Shown piece by piece: positions 50,530 through 58,824 of a stretch of DNA of 64,000 bases. Within the stretch, counting starts at the first letter, position 1; each line of letters starts with the position of its first letter. Under the pieces are notes generated by a model. It had not been told where the DNA came from. It did not search any database and saw only the letters and a program-made list of their open reading frames with translations. Position numbers and translations under genes: made by a program. The stretch is from JAJEAO01 sp963667635 (GTDB lineage Bacteria > Acidobacteriota > Vicinamibacteria > Marinacidobacterales > Marinacidobacteraceae), in assembly GCA_965232015.1 (NCBI GenBank), contig OZ246946.1, forward strand, positions 2,666,001 through 2,730,000. Reading direction: 5' to 3'.

Positions 50530-51094
50530 CGGTCGCTCCCGCGCGGCGCGCGGCGAGTCGCCGGGCGAGCGCCCGGGCCGAGACCGCAGTCGGCGTGTCG
50601 GGACCGAAGACTTCGCTCACGCCGATCCCGCGCAGCGAGGCGATGTCGCGGTCCGGGATGACGCCGCCCACGAAGACCGGCACGTCCGCGAGCCCGCGCG
50701 CGCGCAGCCCATCGAGGATCCGCGGGACGAGGGTGAGGTGCGCGCCGGAGAGGATCGAGACGCCGACCGCTTCGACGTCTTCCTGGAGGGCGGCCTCGGC
50801 GATTTCCTCGGGAGTCCGGCGGAGACCGGTGTAGATCACTTCGAACCCGGCGTCGCGAAGCGTTCGCGCAACGACGAGCGCTCCGCGGTCGTGCCCGTCG
50901 AGTCCGGGTTTCGCGACCAGGATCCGGTACGGCGGGCGCGCCGCCAACGGGACCGGGTCGGGCGGCGATGACGGCTGCGGGACCGGGTCGGGCGGCGATG
51001 ACGGCTGCGGGACCGGGTCGGGCGGCGATGACGGCTGCGGGACCGGGTCGGGCGGCGATGACGGCTGCCGGGCGGCGGCGGGCGGCGCGGTCAC
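50522..51094 (-). CDS. Stand-alone methylmalonyl-CoA mutase C-terminal (B12-binding) protein with Pro-rich leader
   Basis: A 190-residue protein. The N-terminus (about 10-52) is four copies of QPSSPPDPVP. It is followed by a B12-binding domain like the small domain of methylmalonyl-CoA mutase: 'ILVAKPGLDGHDRGALVVAR' with the cobalt-ligand His, 'FEVIYTGLRRTPEEIAEAAL', 'EAVGVSILSGAHLTLVPRIL', 'VPVFVGGVIPDRDI'. The GTG start overlaps the icmF stop (GTGA). IcmF has its own B12 domain, so this one either serves a separate mutase subunit encoded elsewhere or modulates IcmF. That is unresolved. Confidence 0.85.
   Translation of the reverse strand: MTAPPAAARQPSSPPDPVPQPSSPPDPVPQPSSPPDPVPQPSSPPDPVPLAARPPYRILVAKPGLDGHDRGALVVARTLRDAGFEVIYTGLRRTPEEIAEAALQEDVEAVGVSILSGAHLTLVPRILDGLRARGLADVPVFVGGVIPDRDIASLRGIGVSEVFGPDTPTAVSARALARRLAARRAGATGG
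50949..51068. repeat. 30-bp minisatellite, four perfect copies
   Basis: Four head-to-tail units of 30 bp, starting GGGACCGGGTCGGGCGGCGA, have no visible mismatch. On the minus strand each encodes QPSSPPDPVP in the leader of the B12-binding protein. The perfect identity suggests recent expansion and possible length variation. Confidence 0.9.
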
Positions 51095-54000
51095 ATCGAA
51101 CGGCGGTAGCGACCGCCGACTTCGTAAAGGGCCGCGGTGATCTGTCCCAGACTGGCCACCTGAACGGTCTCCATCAGCTCGGAGAAGACGTTGCCGCCCG
51201 AGCGGGCCACGTCCTGAAGCCGCCGCAGCGCCTCCGGAGCGAGGGCGGCGCGCCGCCGGCGGAACGCCTCCACCCGCCGCACCTGCTCCTCCTTCTCCTC
51301 CGCGCTCGCCCGCGCCAGCGGAACCGAGGGGCTCTTCTCCTCCGCCCCGGCGTCGGCGCGGAACGTGTTCACCCCGATGATCGGGATCTCGCCGGAGTGC
51401 TTCTTCGTCTCGTAGCGCAGCGACTCCTCCTGGATCCGGTTGCGCTGGTACTGGCGCTCCATCGCTCCCAGAACCCCGCCCCGGGCGTGGAGGCGGTCGA
51501 ACTCGCGGAGGACGGCCTCCTCCACCAGGTCGGTCAGCTCCCGGACGATGAACGCCCCCGCGAGCGGGTTCTCGTTCCAGGTGTTGCCGAACTCCCGGTT
51601 GATGATCTTCTGGATCGCCACCGCGCGGCGGACCGACTCCTCGGTCGGGGTCGTGATCGCCTCGTCGTAGGCGTTGGTGTGGAGGGAGTTGCAGTTGTCG
51701 TTCGTCGCGGTGAGCGCCTGCAGCGTGGTCCGGATGTCGTTGAACTGAACCTCGCGGGCGTGGAGCGAACGGCCGGAGGTCTGGATGTGGACCTTGAACT
51801 TCTGCGCCCGCTCCGAGGCCCCGTAGCGGAGCTTCATGGCGCGCGCCCAGATCCGCCGCGCCACCCGGCACATGACGGAGTACTCGGGGTCGAGTCCGTT
51901 GGAGAAGAAGAACGACAGGCTGGGGGCGAAGTCGTCCACCCGGAGCCCGCGGGCGAGGTAGTACTCGACGTAGGTGAACCCGTTGGCGAGGGTCAGGGCG
52001 AGCTGGGTCACCGGATAGGCCCCCGCCTCGGCGATGTGGTAACCGGAGATCGAGGCCGAGTAGAAGCCCCGGACCTTCTCGGCGATGAAGAACTCCTGGA
52101 CATCCCCCATGAGCCGCAGCGCGAACGCGGTGGAGAAGATGCAGGTGTTCTGGGCCTGATCTTCCTTCAGGATGTCGGCCTGGGCGGTTCCCCGAACCGT
52201 CCGGAGGGTCCGCGATCGGATCCGGGCCGCCTCTTCGGGTGTCGGCTCGCGTCCGGCGTCGGCTTCGAACCGCTCGAGTTCCTGGCGGATCGCCGCATTC
52301 AGGAACATCGCGAGCACCGCGGGCGCGGGACCGTTGATCGTCATCGAGACGCTCGTCGTCGGGTCGGCGAGCCGAAAGCCGCGGAACAGCTCGCACATGT
52401 CGTCGAGCGTCGCGATCGAGACCCCGCCCTCGCCGATCTTGCCGAAGATGTCGGGCCGGCGCGCCGGGTCTTCCCCGTAGAGCGTCACCGAGTCGAACGC
52501 CACCGAAAGGCGAGCGGCTTCCTCGCCCCGGGTGAGCAGGTGGAAGCGGCGGTTGGTGCGGGCCGGTCCGCCCTCGCCGGCGAACTGCCGCCGCGGCGTC
52601 TCCTCCGGCCGGCGGAACGCAAACACGCCCGAGGTGAACGGGTAGTGGCCGGGCAGGTGCTCGTCGAGCAGGAATCGCAGCGTGTCGCCGCGGCCGGTGA
52701 AGTCGGGTAGCGCCACCCGCGGCACCGGGGTCCCCGACAGCGAGTCCCGATGCGTCTCCACTTCGCGGTGACCCCCGCGGACCGCATAGCGGGTCGTGGG
52801 GCCCCGATAGTCCACCGCGAGCCGCTCCCACTCCTCGAGCAACTCGCGGCTCCGGCCGGCGAGCTCGCCGCGGGCGATTCCGGCGCGTTCTTCCACGGCG
52901 CGCACGACCTCGGCCGGCGCTCCACCGGCGGCGAGATCCGCGGCGGCGGCCTCGAGGTGCTCCGCCCGCGCCGCGGTCCGGACCTCGGAGGCGATCCGCC
53001 GGCGATCCCGCCGCAGGGTCGCGGCGATCTCGGCGAGGTAGCCGGCGCGCTCCGCCGGGAGCACCCGGGTGGACGAGACCGCGTCGAGGTCGGACAGCAG
53101 CGCTCCCGGCGGATCGGAGGGCGCCCCCTCGTCGGGGGCCACCGGGGAACGGCCGGCGAGCGCCTCCACCAGCGCACCGTAGAGCGCATCCGTTCCCGGA
53201 TCGGCGAACCGGCTCGCCACGGTGGGAAACACCGGCGCCGGCGCGTTCCGCGTCAGCCCGCGAGCGCGCCGGAACGCCCGGCGGACCGAGAACACGGCGT
53301 CCTCGGCGCCCGGATGGTCGGCCTTGTTCACCGCGACCGCGTCGGCGAAGTCCAGCATCTCGATCTTCTCGAGCTGGCTGTCCGACCCGTAGTCCGCCGT
53401 CATCACGTAAAGCGCCACCGAGCTGATGTCCACGACGGCGGAACTGCCCTGGCCGATCCCGCCGGTTTCGAGGACGACCAATCCGAAACCGGCGGCGCGA
53501 AGGATGAGGATCGCGTCGGAGACCGCCGTGGCGAGCTCGGTGCCCGATCCCCGGGTGGCGAGGCTGCGAGTGAAGACGTCGTCGCCGTCGGCGGCGTTCA
53601 GACGGATCCGGTCTCCCAGAAGCGCCCCCCCGGTCCGCCGCCGGGTGGGGTCCACGGCGAGCACGCCGATGCGCTCGACCGGCCCGGCGCGCTCTGCGAG
53701 GACCGGGCGAGCGGCGCGAAACCGGACGAGCAGCTCGTCCACGAGCGAACTCTTCCCGGCGCCCCCGGTGCCGGTGACCCCGAGGACCGGCGCTTCCGGC
53801 GTCCCGCGCGCGACCACGAGGCCCTCGAGCGCGATCCGCTCCCCGGGAGACAGGCCGCGCTCCTCGGCGCGCCGAAGCAGGGACGCGACCGCGGCCGGTG
53901 GCGCCTCTCCGGCCACGGCGCGGACGAGTTCTTCGAACGAGGGCGCGCGCCGGGACTCACGCGACCGAGCGGCCCGGTCGAGCATGTCGCGGACGACGCC

Positions 54001-54426
54001 CTCGAGCCCGAGCCCGGCGCCGTCCTCGGGGGTATAGACGCGCTCGATCCCGTAATCGTGGAGCGCCGCCACTTCCTCGGGACGGATGACTCCGCCCCCG
54101 CCGCCGAACACCCGGAGATCCCCCCGTCCAGCATCGCGGAGGAGATCCGCGAGGTACCGGAAGAACTCGTTGTGTCCGCCCTGGTACGACGAGACCGCCA
54201 CCCCGTCGGCGCCTTCCTCCACCGCCGCCTTGGCGATCTCGGCCGCCCCCCGATTGTGGCCCAGGTGGATGACCTCCGCGCCCTCGCGCTGGAGGAGCCG
54301 CCGGAACACGTGGATCGAGGCGTCGTGGCCGTCGAAGAGCGCAGTGGCGGTGACGAAGCGGAGCGGAGCGGTCGGGGAAGAGGCGGTCCGCTCCACGACG
54401 GGCGCCCAGGCCACTCCCGGGTTCAC
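51091..54426 (-). CDS. icmF: Fused isobutyryl-CoA mutase (IcmF): B12 domain, G-protein chaperone, mutase
   Basis: A 1111-residue three-part protein. The B12-binding domain (about 20-150) has 'FDGHDASIHVFRRLLQREGA' and 'EVIHLGHNRGAAEIAKAAVE'. The MeaB-like GTPase (about 205-500) has Walker A 'GVTGTGGAGKSSLVDELLVR' and 'VNKAD'. The mutase barrel (about 540-1111) has 'YPFTSGVFAFRRPEETPRRQ', 'FAGEGGPARTNRRFHLLTRG', 'SVSMTINGPAPAVLAMF' and 'KEDQAQNTCIFSTAFALRLM'. The order and motifs are those of IcmF, not methylmalonyl-CoA mutase. It interconverts isobutyryl- and n-butyryl-CoA, and the fused G domain loads and repairs the cofactor. The GTG at 54426 fits the family length; it is 65 bp after the IHF gene. 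Confidence 0.93.
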   Translation of the reverse strand: MNPGVAWAPVVERTASSPTAPLRFVTATALFDGHDASIHVFRRLLQREGAEVIHLGHNRGAAEIAKAAVEEGADGVAVSSYQGGHNEFFRYLADLLRDAGRGDLRVFGGGGGVIRPEEVAALHDYGIERVYTPEDGAGLGLEGVVRDMLDRAARSRESRRAPSFEELVRAVAGEAPPAAVASLLRRAEERGLSPGERIALEGLVVARGTPEAPVLGVTGTGGAGKSSLVDELLVRFRAARPVLAERAGPVERIGVLAVDPTRRRTGGALLGDRIRLNAADGDDVFTRSLATRGSGTELATAVSDAILILRAAGFGLVVLETGGIGQGSSAVVDISSVALYVMTADYGSDSQLEKIEMLDFADAVAVNKADHPGAEDAVFSVRRAFRRARGLTRNAPAPVFPTVASRFADPGTDALYGALVEALAGRSPVAPDEGAPSDPPGALLSDLDAVSSTRVLPAERAGYLAEIAATLRRDRRRIASEVRTAARAEHLEAAAADLAAGGAPAEVVRAVEERAGIARGELAGRSRELLEEWERLAVDYRGPTTRYAVRGGHREVETHRDSLSGTPVPRVALPDFTGRGDTLRFLLDEHLPGHYPFTSGVFAFRRPEETPRRQFAGEGGPARTNRRFHLLTRGEEAARLSVAFDSVTLYGEDPARRPDIFGKIGEGGVSIATLDDMCELFRGFRLADPTTSVSMTINGPAPAVLAMFLNAAIRQELERFEADAGREPTPEEAARIRSRTLRTVRGTAQADILKEDQAQNTCIFSTAFALRLMGDVQEFFIAEKVRGFYSASISGYHIAEAGAYPVTQLALTLANGFTYVEYYLARGLRVDDFAPSLSFFFSNGLDPEYSVMCRVARRIWARAMKLRYGASERAQKFKVHIQTSGRSLHAREVQFNDIRTTLQALTATNDNCNSLHTNAYDEAITTPTEESVRRAVAIQKIINREFGNTWNENPLAGAFIVRELTDLVEEAVLREFDRLHARGGVLGAMERQYQRNRIQEESLRYETKKHSGEIPIIGVNTFRADAGAEEKSPSVPLARASAEEKEEQVRRVEAFRRRRAALAPEALRRLQDVARSGGNVFSELMETVQVASLGQITAALYEVGGRYRRSM

Positions 54427-54491
54427 GGGACCGGCCTCCCGCAGCCCCCTGCGACCCGTCGCCACCGCGCCTTGCCGGACCTCCAGCGATC

Positions 54492-54830
54492 TCAGGAGTC
54501 GGTCGGTCCTCCCGCGGCGCCGGCGAGACCGGCTGCGCTGCGCTCGCTCAGTCGCGACCGCAGGAGCTTCCCGGCCCGGAAGTAGGTCACCCGCCTTGCG
54601 GGAACGAAGACCCGCTCGCCGGTTCGGGGGTTGCGGCAGAACCGCGCCTTGCGTTCGCGGAGCCGGAAGCTGCCGAATCCGCGGATCTCCGTTTCCTCGC
54701 CGCCACACAGCCCCTCGCGAATCGAGTCGAACACGGTATCCACCACAACGTCGGCTTCGCGGCGGGTGACGCCGGTGCTCCGCATCACCTGTTCGGCGAG
54801 ACGGGCACGGGTCACCGCGCGTTGGCTCAT
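54492..54830 (-). CDS. IHF/HU-family nucleoid DNA-binding protein
   Basis: A 112-residue histone-like protein: 'RARLAEQVMRSTGVTRREAD', 'VVVDTVFDSIREGLCGGEET', 'IRGFGSFRLRERKARFCRNP' and 'RTGERVFVPARRVTYFRAGK', with the DNA-intercalating Pro in 'NPRTGE'. A 20-residue tail after the core is unusual. It could be IHF-beta or HU. Its start overlaps the rpsA stop (ATGA), the same rpsA-ihfB order known from Proteobacteria, which favours an IHF-beta role. Confidence 0.9.
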   Translation of the reverse strand: MSQRAVTRARLAEQVMRSTGVTRREADVVVDTVFDSIREGLCGGEETEIRGFGSFRLRERKARFCRNPRTGERVFVPARRVTYFRAGKLLRSRLSERSAAGLAGAAGGPTDS

Positions 54831-56650
54831 CGCTTCCAGATGTCGCCGATCTTGACCGATCCGGGCGTGCCCTGACGCATCGAGTAGGGCTGGTCGGCAG
54901 CCTTGAGCGACAGGCCCACCTTGCGGTCATCGCGACTCAGCCGGATGATGCGCAGCCGGAGCGGCTGGCCCAGGTGCAGGCGCGCCTCCGCCTTGGCGGG
55001 GGGCGGCTCCGAGATCTCGTTCAGCCGCAGCAGGCCTTCGATGTTCTCCTCGATCTGCACGAAGGCGCCGAAGTCGGCGAAGCGGACGACGGTGGCGTCC
55101 ACGAGGTCGCCCTCCTGGTGGCGGGCGAAGAAGCCCTCCCAGGCGTCGTCGTTGAGCTGCTTCAGACCCAGGGACAGCCGCCGGTTCCCGGTGTCCACGT
55201 TGAGGACCACCGTCTCGACTTCCTGCCCCAGCTTGAGCACCTCGCTCGGATGGTTGACCCGCTTGCTCCAGGTCAGATCGGAGATATGGATGAGCCCGTC
55301 GATCGCGCTCGTAACCTCGACGAAAGCGCCGAAGTCGGTGAACTTGCGCACGGTGCCCTTGAGGCGCGAACCGATCGGGAACGTCTTGTCGAGGTCCTTC
55401 CACGGGTTCGGCTCGATCTGTTTCAGGCCGAGGCTGATCCGCCGGGCCTTGAAGTCCACCCGCAGGATCATGGCCTCCACGAAGTCTCCCTTGCTCAGGA
55501 TCTTCGACGGATGCTTGGTCCGGGCGCTCCAGCTCATCTCGCTCACGTGGATGAGCCCCTCGATGCCCGGCTCCATCTCGACGAACGCGCCGTAGTCGGT
55601 GAGGCTCACCACCTTGCCGCGGATCCGGCCGCCGACCGAGTAGCGCTCCTTCGCCGTGGTCCACGGGTCCACGTTGAGTTGCTTGTACCCGAGCGAAACG
55701 CGCTCGGCCTCGGTGTCGAACCGGAGGATCACGACCTCGATCTGATCCCCGACGTTCATGATCTCGGAGGGGTGCTCGAGTCGCCGGAAGGACATCTCGC
55801 GGATGTGGAGCAGGCCGCAGATGCCGCCGATGTCCACGAACGCTCCGTACTCGGTGAGGTCTCGGACTTCCCCGCGGAACACGCGGCCGACCTCGAGCGC
55901 CTCCAGCGTCTTGGCCTTCTCCTCTTCGAGGACGACCCGTCGGGAGAGCACGATGTTGCCGCGCCGCTTGTTCAGCTTGATGACCCGCAGATCGAGCTCC
56001 CGGCCCTTGTAGCTGCTCAGGTTGCGCACCGGTCGCAGGTCCACCTGGGAGCCCGGAAGGAAGGCGCGCACGCCGATCTCGCCGATGTCCACCTCGAGCC
56101 CGCCGCGGATCCGCTCCACGACGCGGCCCCGAACCGGGATCTGCTGCTCGAACGCATCCTCGATCTGGCTCCAGACCTTCATCTTCTCGGCCTTGCGATG
56201 CGAGAGGATGAGGTGGCCGCGCCGGAGGTCGGTGCGCTGGACGAGCACGTCAATGGCGTCGCCGGGCTGCACCCGGACGTTGCCCTCGACATCCCGGAAC
56301 TCGTCCACCGAGATGATTCCCTCCGACTTGTAACCGACGTCCACGATGACGTCGGCATCGGTCATGTGGAGGATCGTCCCGGTGACGATGTCTCCCTCGT
56401 TCAGGTGGGTGTCGTAGCGGGCGAGGAAGGCCTCGAACTCGGCCGCGGCCTCCGCGGCGTCGCCCGGGGCTCCGTTCGTCGCCTCCTGCGCGTCCTCCGC
56501 GGTCCCGTTGGTCGCCGCGGCGGCCTCGGTGGGCGGGGTCTCGGGAACCGTCTCCGGTTCGGTTTCGGGTTCGGTGGGGGGCGGAAGCACCGCCTCGGAC
56601 ACGTCGGCGCCGGCCGCGGTCGCGACGGCGGTCTCTTCGATCTCGGGCAT
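54827..56650 (-). CDS. rpsA: 30S ribosomal protein S1
   Basis: A 607-residue protein with six S1 (OB-fold) repeats after an acidic, Pro/Glu/Thr-rich N-terminal extension (about 1-75). Repeat cores include 'TGTILHMTDADVIVDVGYKS', 'RGEVRDLTEYGAFVDIGGIC', 'RGKVVSLTDYGAFVEMEPGI' and 'KGTVRKFTDFGAFVEVTSAI'. It binds mRNA on the small subunit during initiation. The ATG at 56650 is chosen for the GAGAGAGG sequence just upstream; 56662 is an alternative. It is the first gene of a chain reaching to comEC. Confidence 0.93.
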   Translation of the reverse strand: MPEIEETAVATAAGADVSEAVLPPPTEPETEPETVPETPPTEAAAATNGTAEDAQEATNGAPGDAAEAAAEFEAFLARYDTHLNEGDIVTGTILHMTDADVIVDVGYKSEGIISVDEFRDVEGNVRVQPGDAIDVLVQRTDLRRGHLILSHRKAEKMKVWSQIEDAFEQQIPVRGRVVERIRGGLEVDIGEIGVRAFLPGSQVDLRPVRNLSSYKGRELDLRVIKLNKRRGNIVLSRRVVLEEEKAKTLEALEVGRVFRGEVRDLTEYGAFVDIGGICGLLHIREMSFRRLEHPSEIMNVGDQIEVVILRFDTEAERVSLGYKQLNVDPWTTAKERYSVGGRIRGKVVSLTDYGAFVEMEPGIEGLIHVSEMSWSARTKHPSKILSKGDFVEAMILRVDFKARRISLGLKQIEPNPWKDLDKTFPIGSRLKGTVRKFTDFGAFVEVTSAIDGLIHISDLTWSKRVNHPSEVLKLGQEVETVVLNVDTGNRRLSLGLKQLNDDAWEGFFARHQEGDLVDATVVRFADFGAFVQIEENIEGLLRLNEISEPPPAKAEARLHLGQPLRLRIIRLSRDDRKVGLSLKAADQPYSMRQGTPGSVKIGDIWKR

Positions 56651-56905
56651 ACCCTCTCTCATGGAATCTGGCAAGGAACCTCTTGGCGGACGGGGGTCGG
56701 CGGGCGGCGCACACGGCCGATGGCCGATGCGAGGGACGCTTGCGCCCGACCCCTCTTCACCCCGACGCCGTCCCGTCGCCGCGCCGGTCCGATGGGGCAT
56801 GGGCCCGCCGGCGCGCGCGGACGCGCTTCAGGGGAGGCCGCAATCGTAGCAGCCTGTGAGCCGGATCGCCGTCTCTCCCGGTGGGCTCCCGACCCGGCGC
56901 CCCCC

Positions 56906-58087
56906 TCAGCGGAGGAAGACGACGCTCTCGCGCACGAACAGGCGGGCGGCGAACCAGAGGAGCGCGCCGGCGCCCACGAGGGAGAACGCGAACCCGGCCG
57001 CAATCTGGGCGACGGACACCGGATCACCCGCCAGCGCGGTCAGGATCGTGAGGTGGTGGCCCACGATGGGGACCCACGCGGCCCACGATCCCTGCTCGAC
57101 CCAGTTCAGCGTGACCGCGAAAAACGGAATCATCGGCAGGAAGGCCAGGTAGCCGAAGTAGGTCTGCGCCTCCTTGAACGACCTGGCGTAGGTGGCGACC
57201 ACGACCTGGAGCGAGCAGCAGAAGAGCGCCAGCGGCAGGGCGGTGAGCGCCACCCGTCCCCAGTCGGCGAGAGAGGGCTCCACGCTCGCGCCGGGCAGGA
57301 ACCGGAACAGCACCATGCAAGTGACCAGCCCGGTCGCGGTGAGAAAGACCGCGAACACGCTCGCCGCCGCCCATTTGCCGAAAACGAGCGCCGACCCCGG
57401 AACCGCATTGATGAGGAGCGCCTCGATCGAGCCGCGCTCCCGCTCTCCCGCCACCGAGTCGGCCGCGATCTGCATCCCGCCGAAGAACGCGTTCATCAGG
57501 AGGAACATGGGAATGATCCCCAGTACCGAGAACGCGGTGCGGCGGCGCTCGCTGAAGACCTCCGCGCGCCGGACTTCGACCGGTTCGAGCAGGAGCGGGC
57601 TCACGCCGCGGCTGATCAGGCGCATCGCCGCCACTTCCCGGCCGTAGGCCCGCAGCAGGGTGTTCACCCGGCTCGCCTTGGCGCCCGCCGCGGTGCGCGA
57701 GCTGTCCTCGATCAGATCCAGCTCGGCGGGCCGTCCTTCGGCGAAGCGGTCGCCGTAGTTCGCCGGGATGCGCAGAACGAGGTCCACCTCGCGGCTCCGC
57801 ACCGCTTCCTCCGGATCCTCGGGAGCGGCTTCGAGCGTGATCCCGGGCACCCGCTCGAGCCACTCGGCGAGCGCCGGAGCGTGCTCGCGGCCCTCGACCG
57901 GGATCGTCATGGCGGCCACTTCGTCGCGCACCTCGCGGGCGAAGCGTCCCAGCAGCACGAACATGACCGGCAGGATGGAAATCGAGATGAGCACCGCGAT
58001 CAGGGCCCGCCGGTCCCGGATCCCCTCGAGGAGCTCCTTGCCGAAGACGACCCGGGCGGCGCGGAGGCGCGCGCCGGCGCCGTTCAC
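56906..58087 (-). CDS. ABC exporter permease (NatB/ABC-2 type)
   Basis: A 393-residue permease: one N-terminal helix (about 28-48, 'ALIAVLISISILPVMFVLLG'), a large extracytoplasmic domain (about 50-180) and five or six C-terminal helices (e.g. 'LGIIPMFLLMNAFFGGMQIA', 'FAVFLTATGLVTCMVLFRFL'). The 'AGERERGSIEALLINAVPGS' segment is typical of ABC-2 permeases of the NatB type. The first residues overlap the end of the ATPase gene. The substrate may be sodium or a lipid/drug; it cannot be fixed from sequence. Confidence 0.88.
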   Translation of the reverse strand: MNGAGARLRAARVVFGKELLEGIRDRRALIAVLISISILPVMFVLLGRFAREVRDEVAAMTIPVEGREHAPALAEWLERVPGITLEAAPEDPEEAVRSREVDLVLRIPANYGDRFAEGRPAELDLIEDSSRTAAGAKASRVNTLLRAYGREVAAMRLISRGVSPLLLEPVEVRRAEVFSERRRTAFSVLGIIPMFLLMNAFFGGMQIAADSVAGERERGSIEALLINAVPGSALVFGKWAAASVFAVFLTATGLVTCMVLFRFLPGASVEPSLADWGRVALTALPLALFCCSLQVVVATYARSFKEAQTYFGYLAFLPMIPFFAVTLNWVEQGSWAAWVPIVGHHLTILTALAGDPVSVAQIAAGFAFSLVGAGALLWFAARLFVRESVVFLR

Positions 58088-58824
58088 GCCGCGCCTCCGT
58101 CGCCGGGGCCGGGCGCCGTGAGCCGGACGAACGCCTCCTCGAGATCCTCACAGCCGGCGGTGCGACGGATCGCGTCGGGAGTTCCGGCCGCCACCACCCG
58201 GCCGGCGGCGATGATCACGATCCGGTCGCACAGGAGCGAGACCTCGTGCATGATGTGGCTCGAGAACAGCACCGCCCGCCCCTGCCGTCGCAGCTCGCGG
58301 ATCATCTTCCGCATCCGGCGGGTGCTCATGACGTCGAGCCCGTTGGTCGGCTCGTCCAGCAGCACGTTCTGCGGCTCGTGGATGAGGGCGCGGGCGAGGA
58401 GAACGCGCGACCGCTCGCCGTGCGAATACCCCTTCGCGCGGCGATCGAGGAAACCATCCATCTCCAGCAGGCGGGAATAGGCCTCCGTCCGGCGCCCGAC
58501 GTCTTCCGTCGGGACCTGCCGCAGCCGGGCGAAGTAGCGGATGTTCTCGCGACCGCTGAGACGGGGGTAGAGCGCATGCATGTCGGGCAGCGCGCCGAGC
58601 CGCTCCTGCGCCGCGAACGGATCCGACGCGACCGGGATCCCGTCCACCCGGACCTCCCCGGCTTCCGGCGCCATGAGTCCGTAGAGCATCCGCATCGTGG
58701 TGGACTTCCCCGCCCCGTTCGGGCCGAGGAGGCCGGTCACTTCACCGTCACCGGCGATGAAACTGACCTGATCCACCGCGACGACCTCGCCGAAGGTCTT
58801 GCGCAGGCCGGAGACCTCGATCAC
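58084..58824 (-). CDS. ABC exporter ATP-binding protein (NatA/CcmA type)
   Basis: A 246-residue ATPase: Walker A 'LLGPNGAGKSTTMRMLYGLM', signature 'YSHGERSRVLLARALIHEPQ' (YSHGE where LSGGQ is usual), Walker B 'VLLDEPTNGLDVMS', and the switch His in 'FSSHIMHEV'. It pairs with the NatB-like permease, which overlaps its end by 4 bp. The GTG at 58824 overlaps the stop of the hydrolase gene (GTGA). Confidence 0.9.
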   Translation of the reverse strand: MIEVSGLRKTFGEVVAVDQVSFIAGDGEVTGLLGPNGAGKSTTMRMLYGLMAPEAGEVRVDGIPVASDPFAAQERLGALPDMHALYPRLSGRENIRYFARLRQVPTEDVGRRTEAYSRLLEMDGFLDRRAKGYSHGERSRVLLARALIHEPQNVLLDEPTNGLDVMSTRRMRKMIRELRRQGRAVLFSSHIMHEVSLLCDRIVIIAAGRVVAAGTPDAIRRTAGCEDLEEAFVRLTAPGPGDGGAA

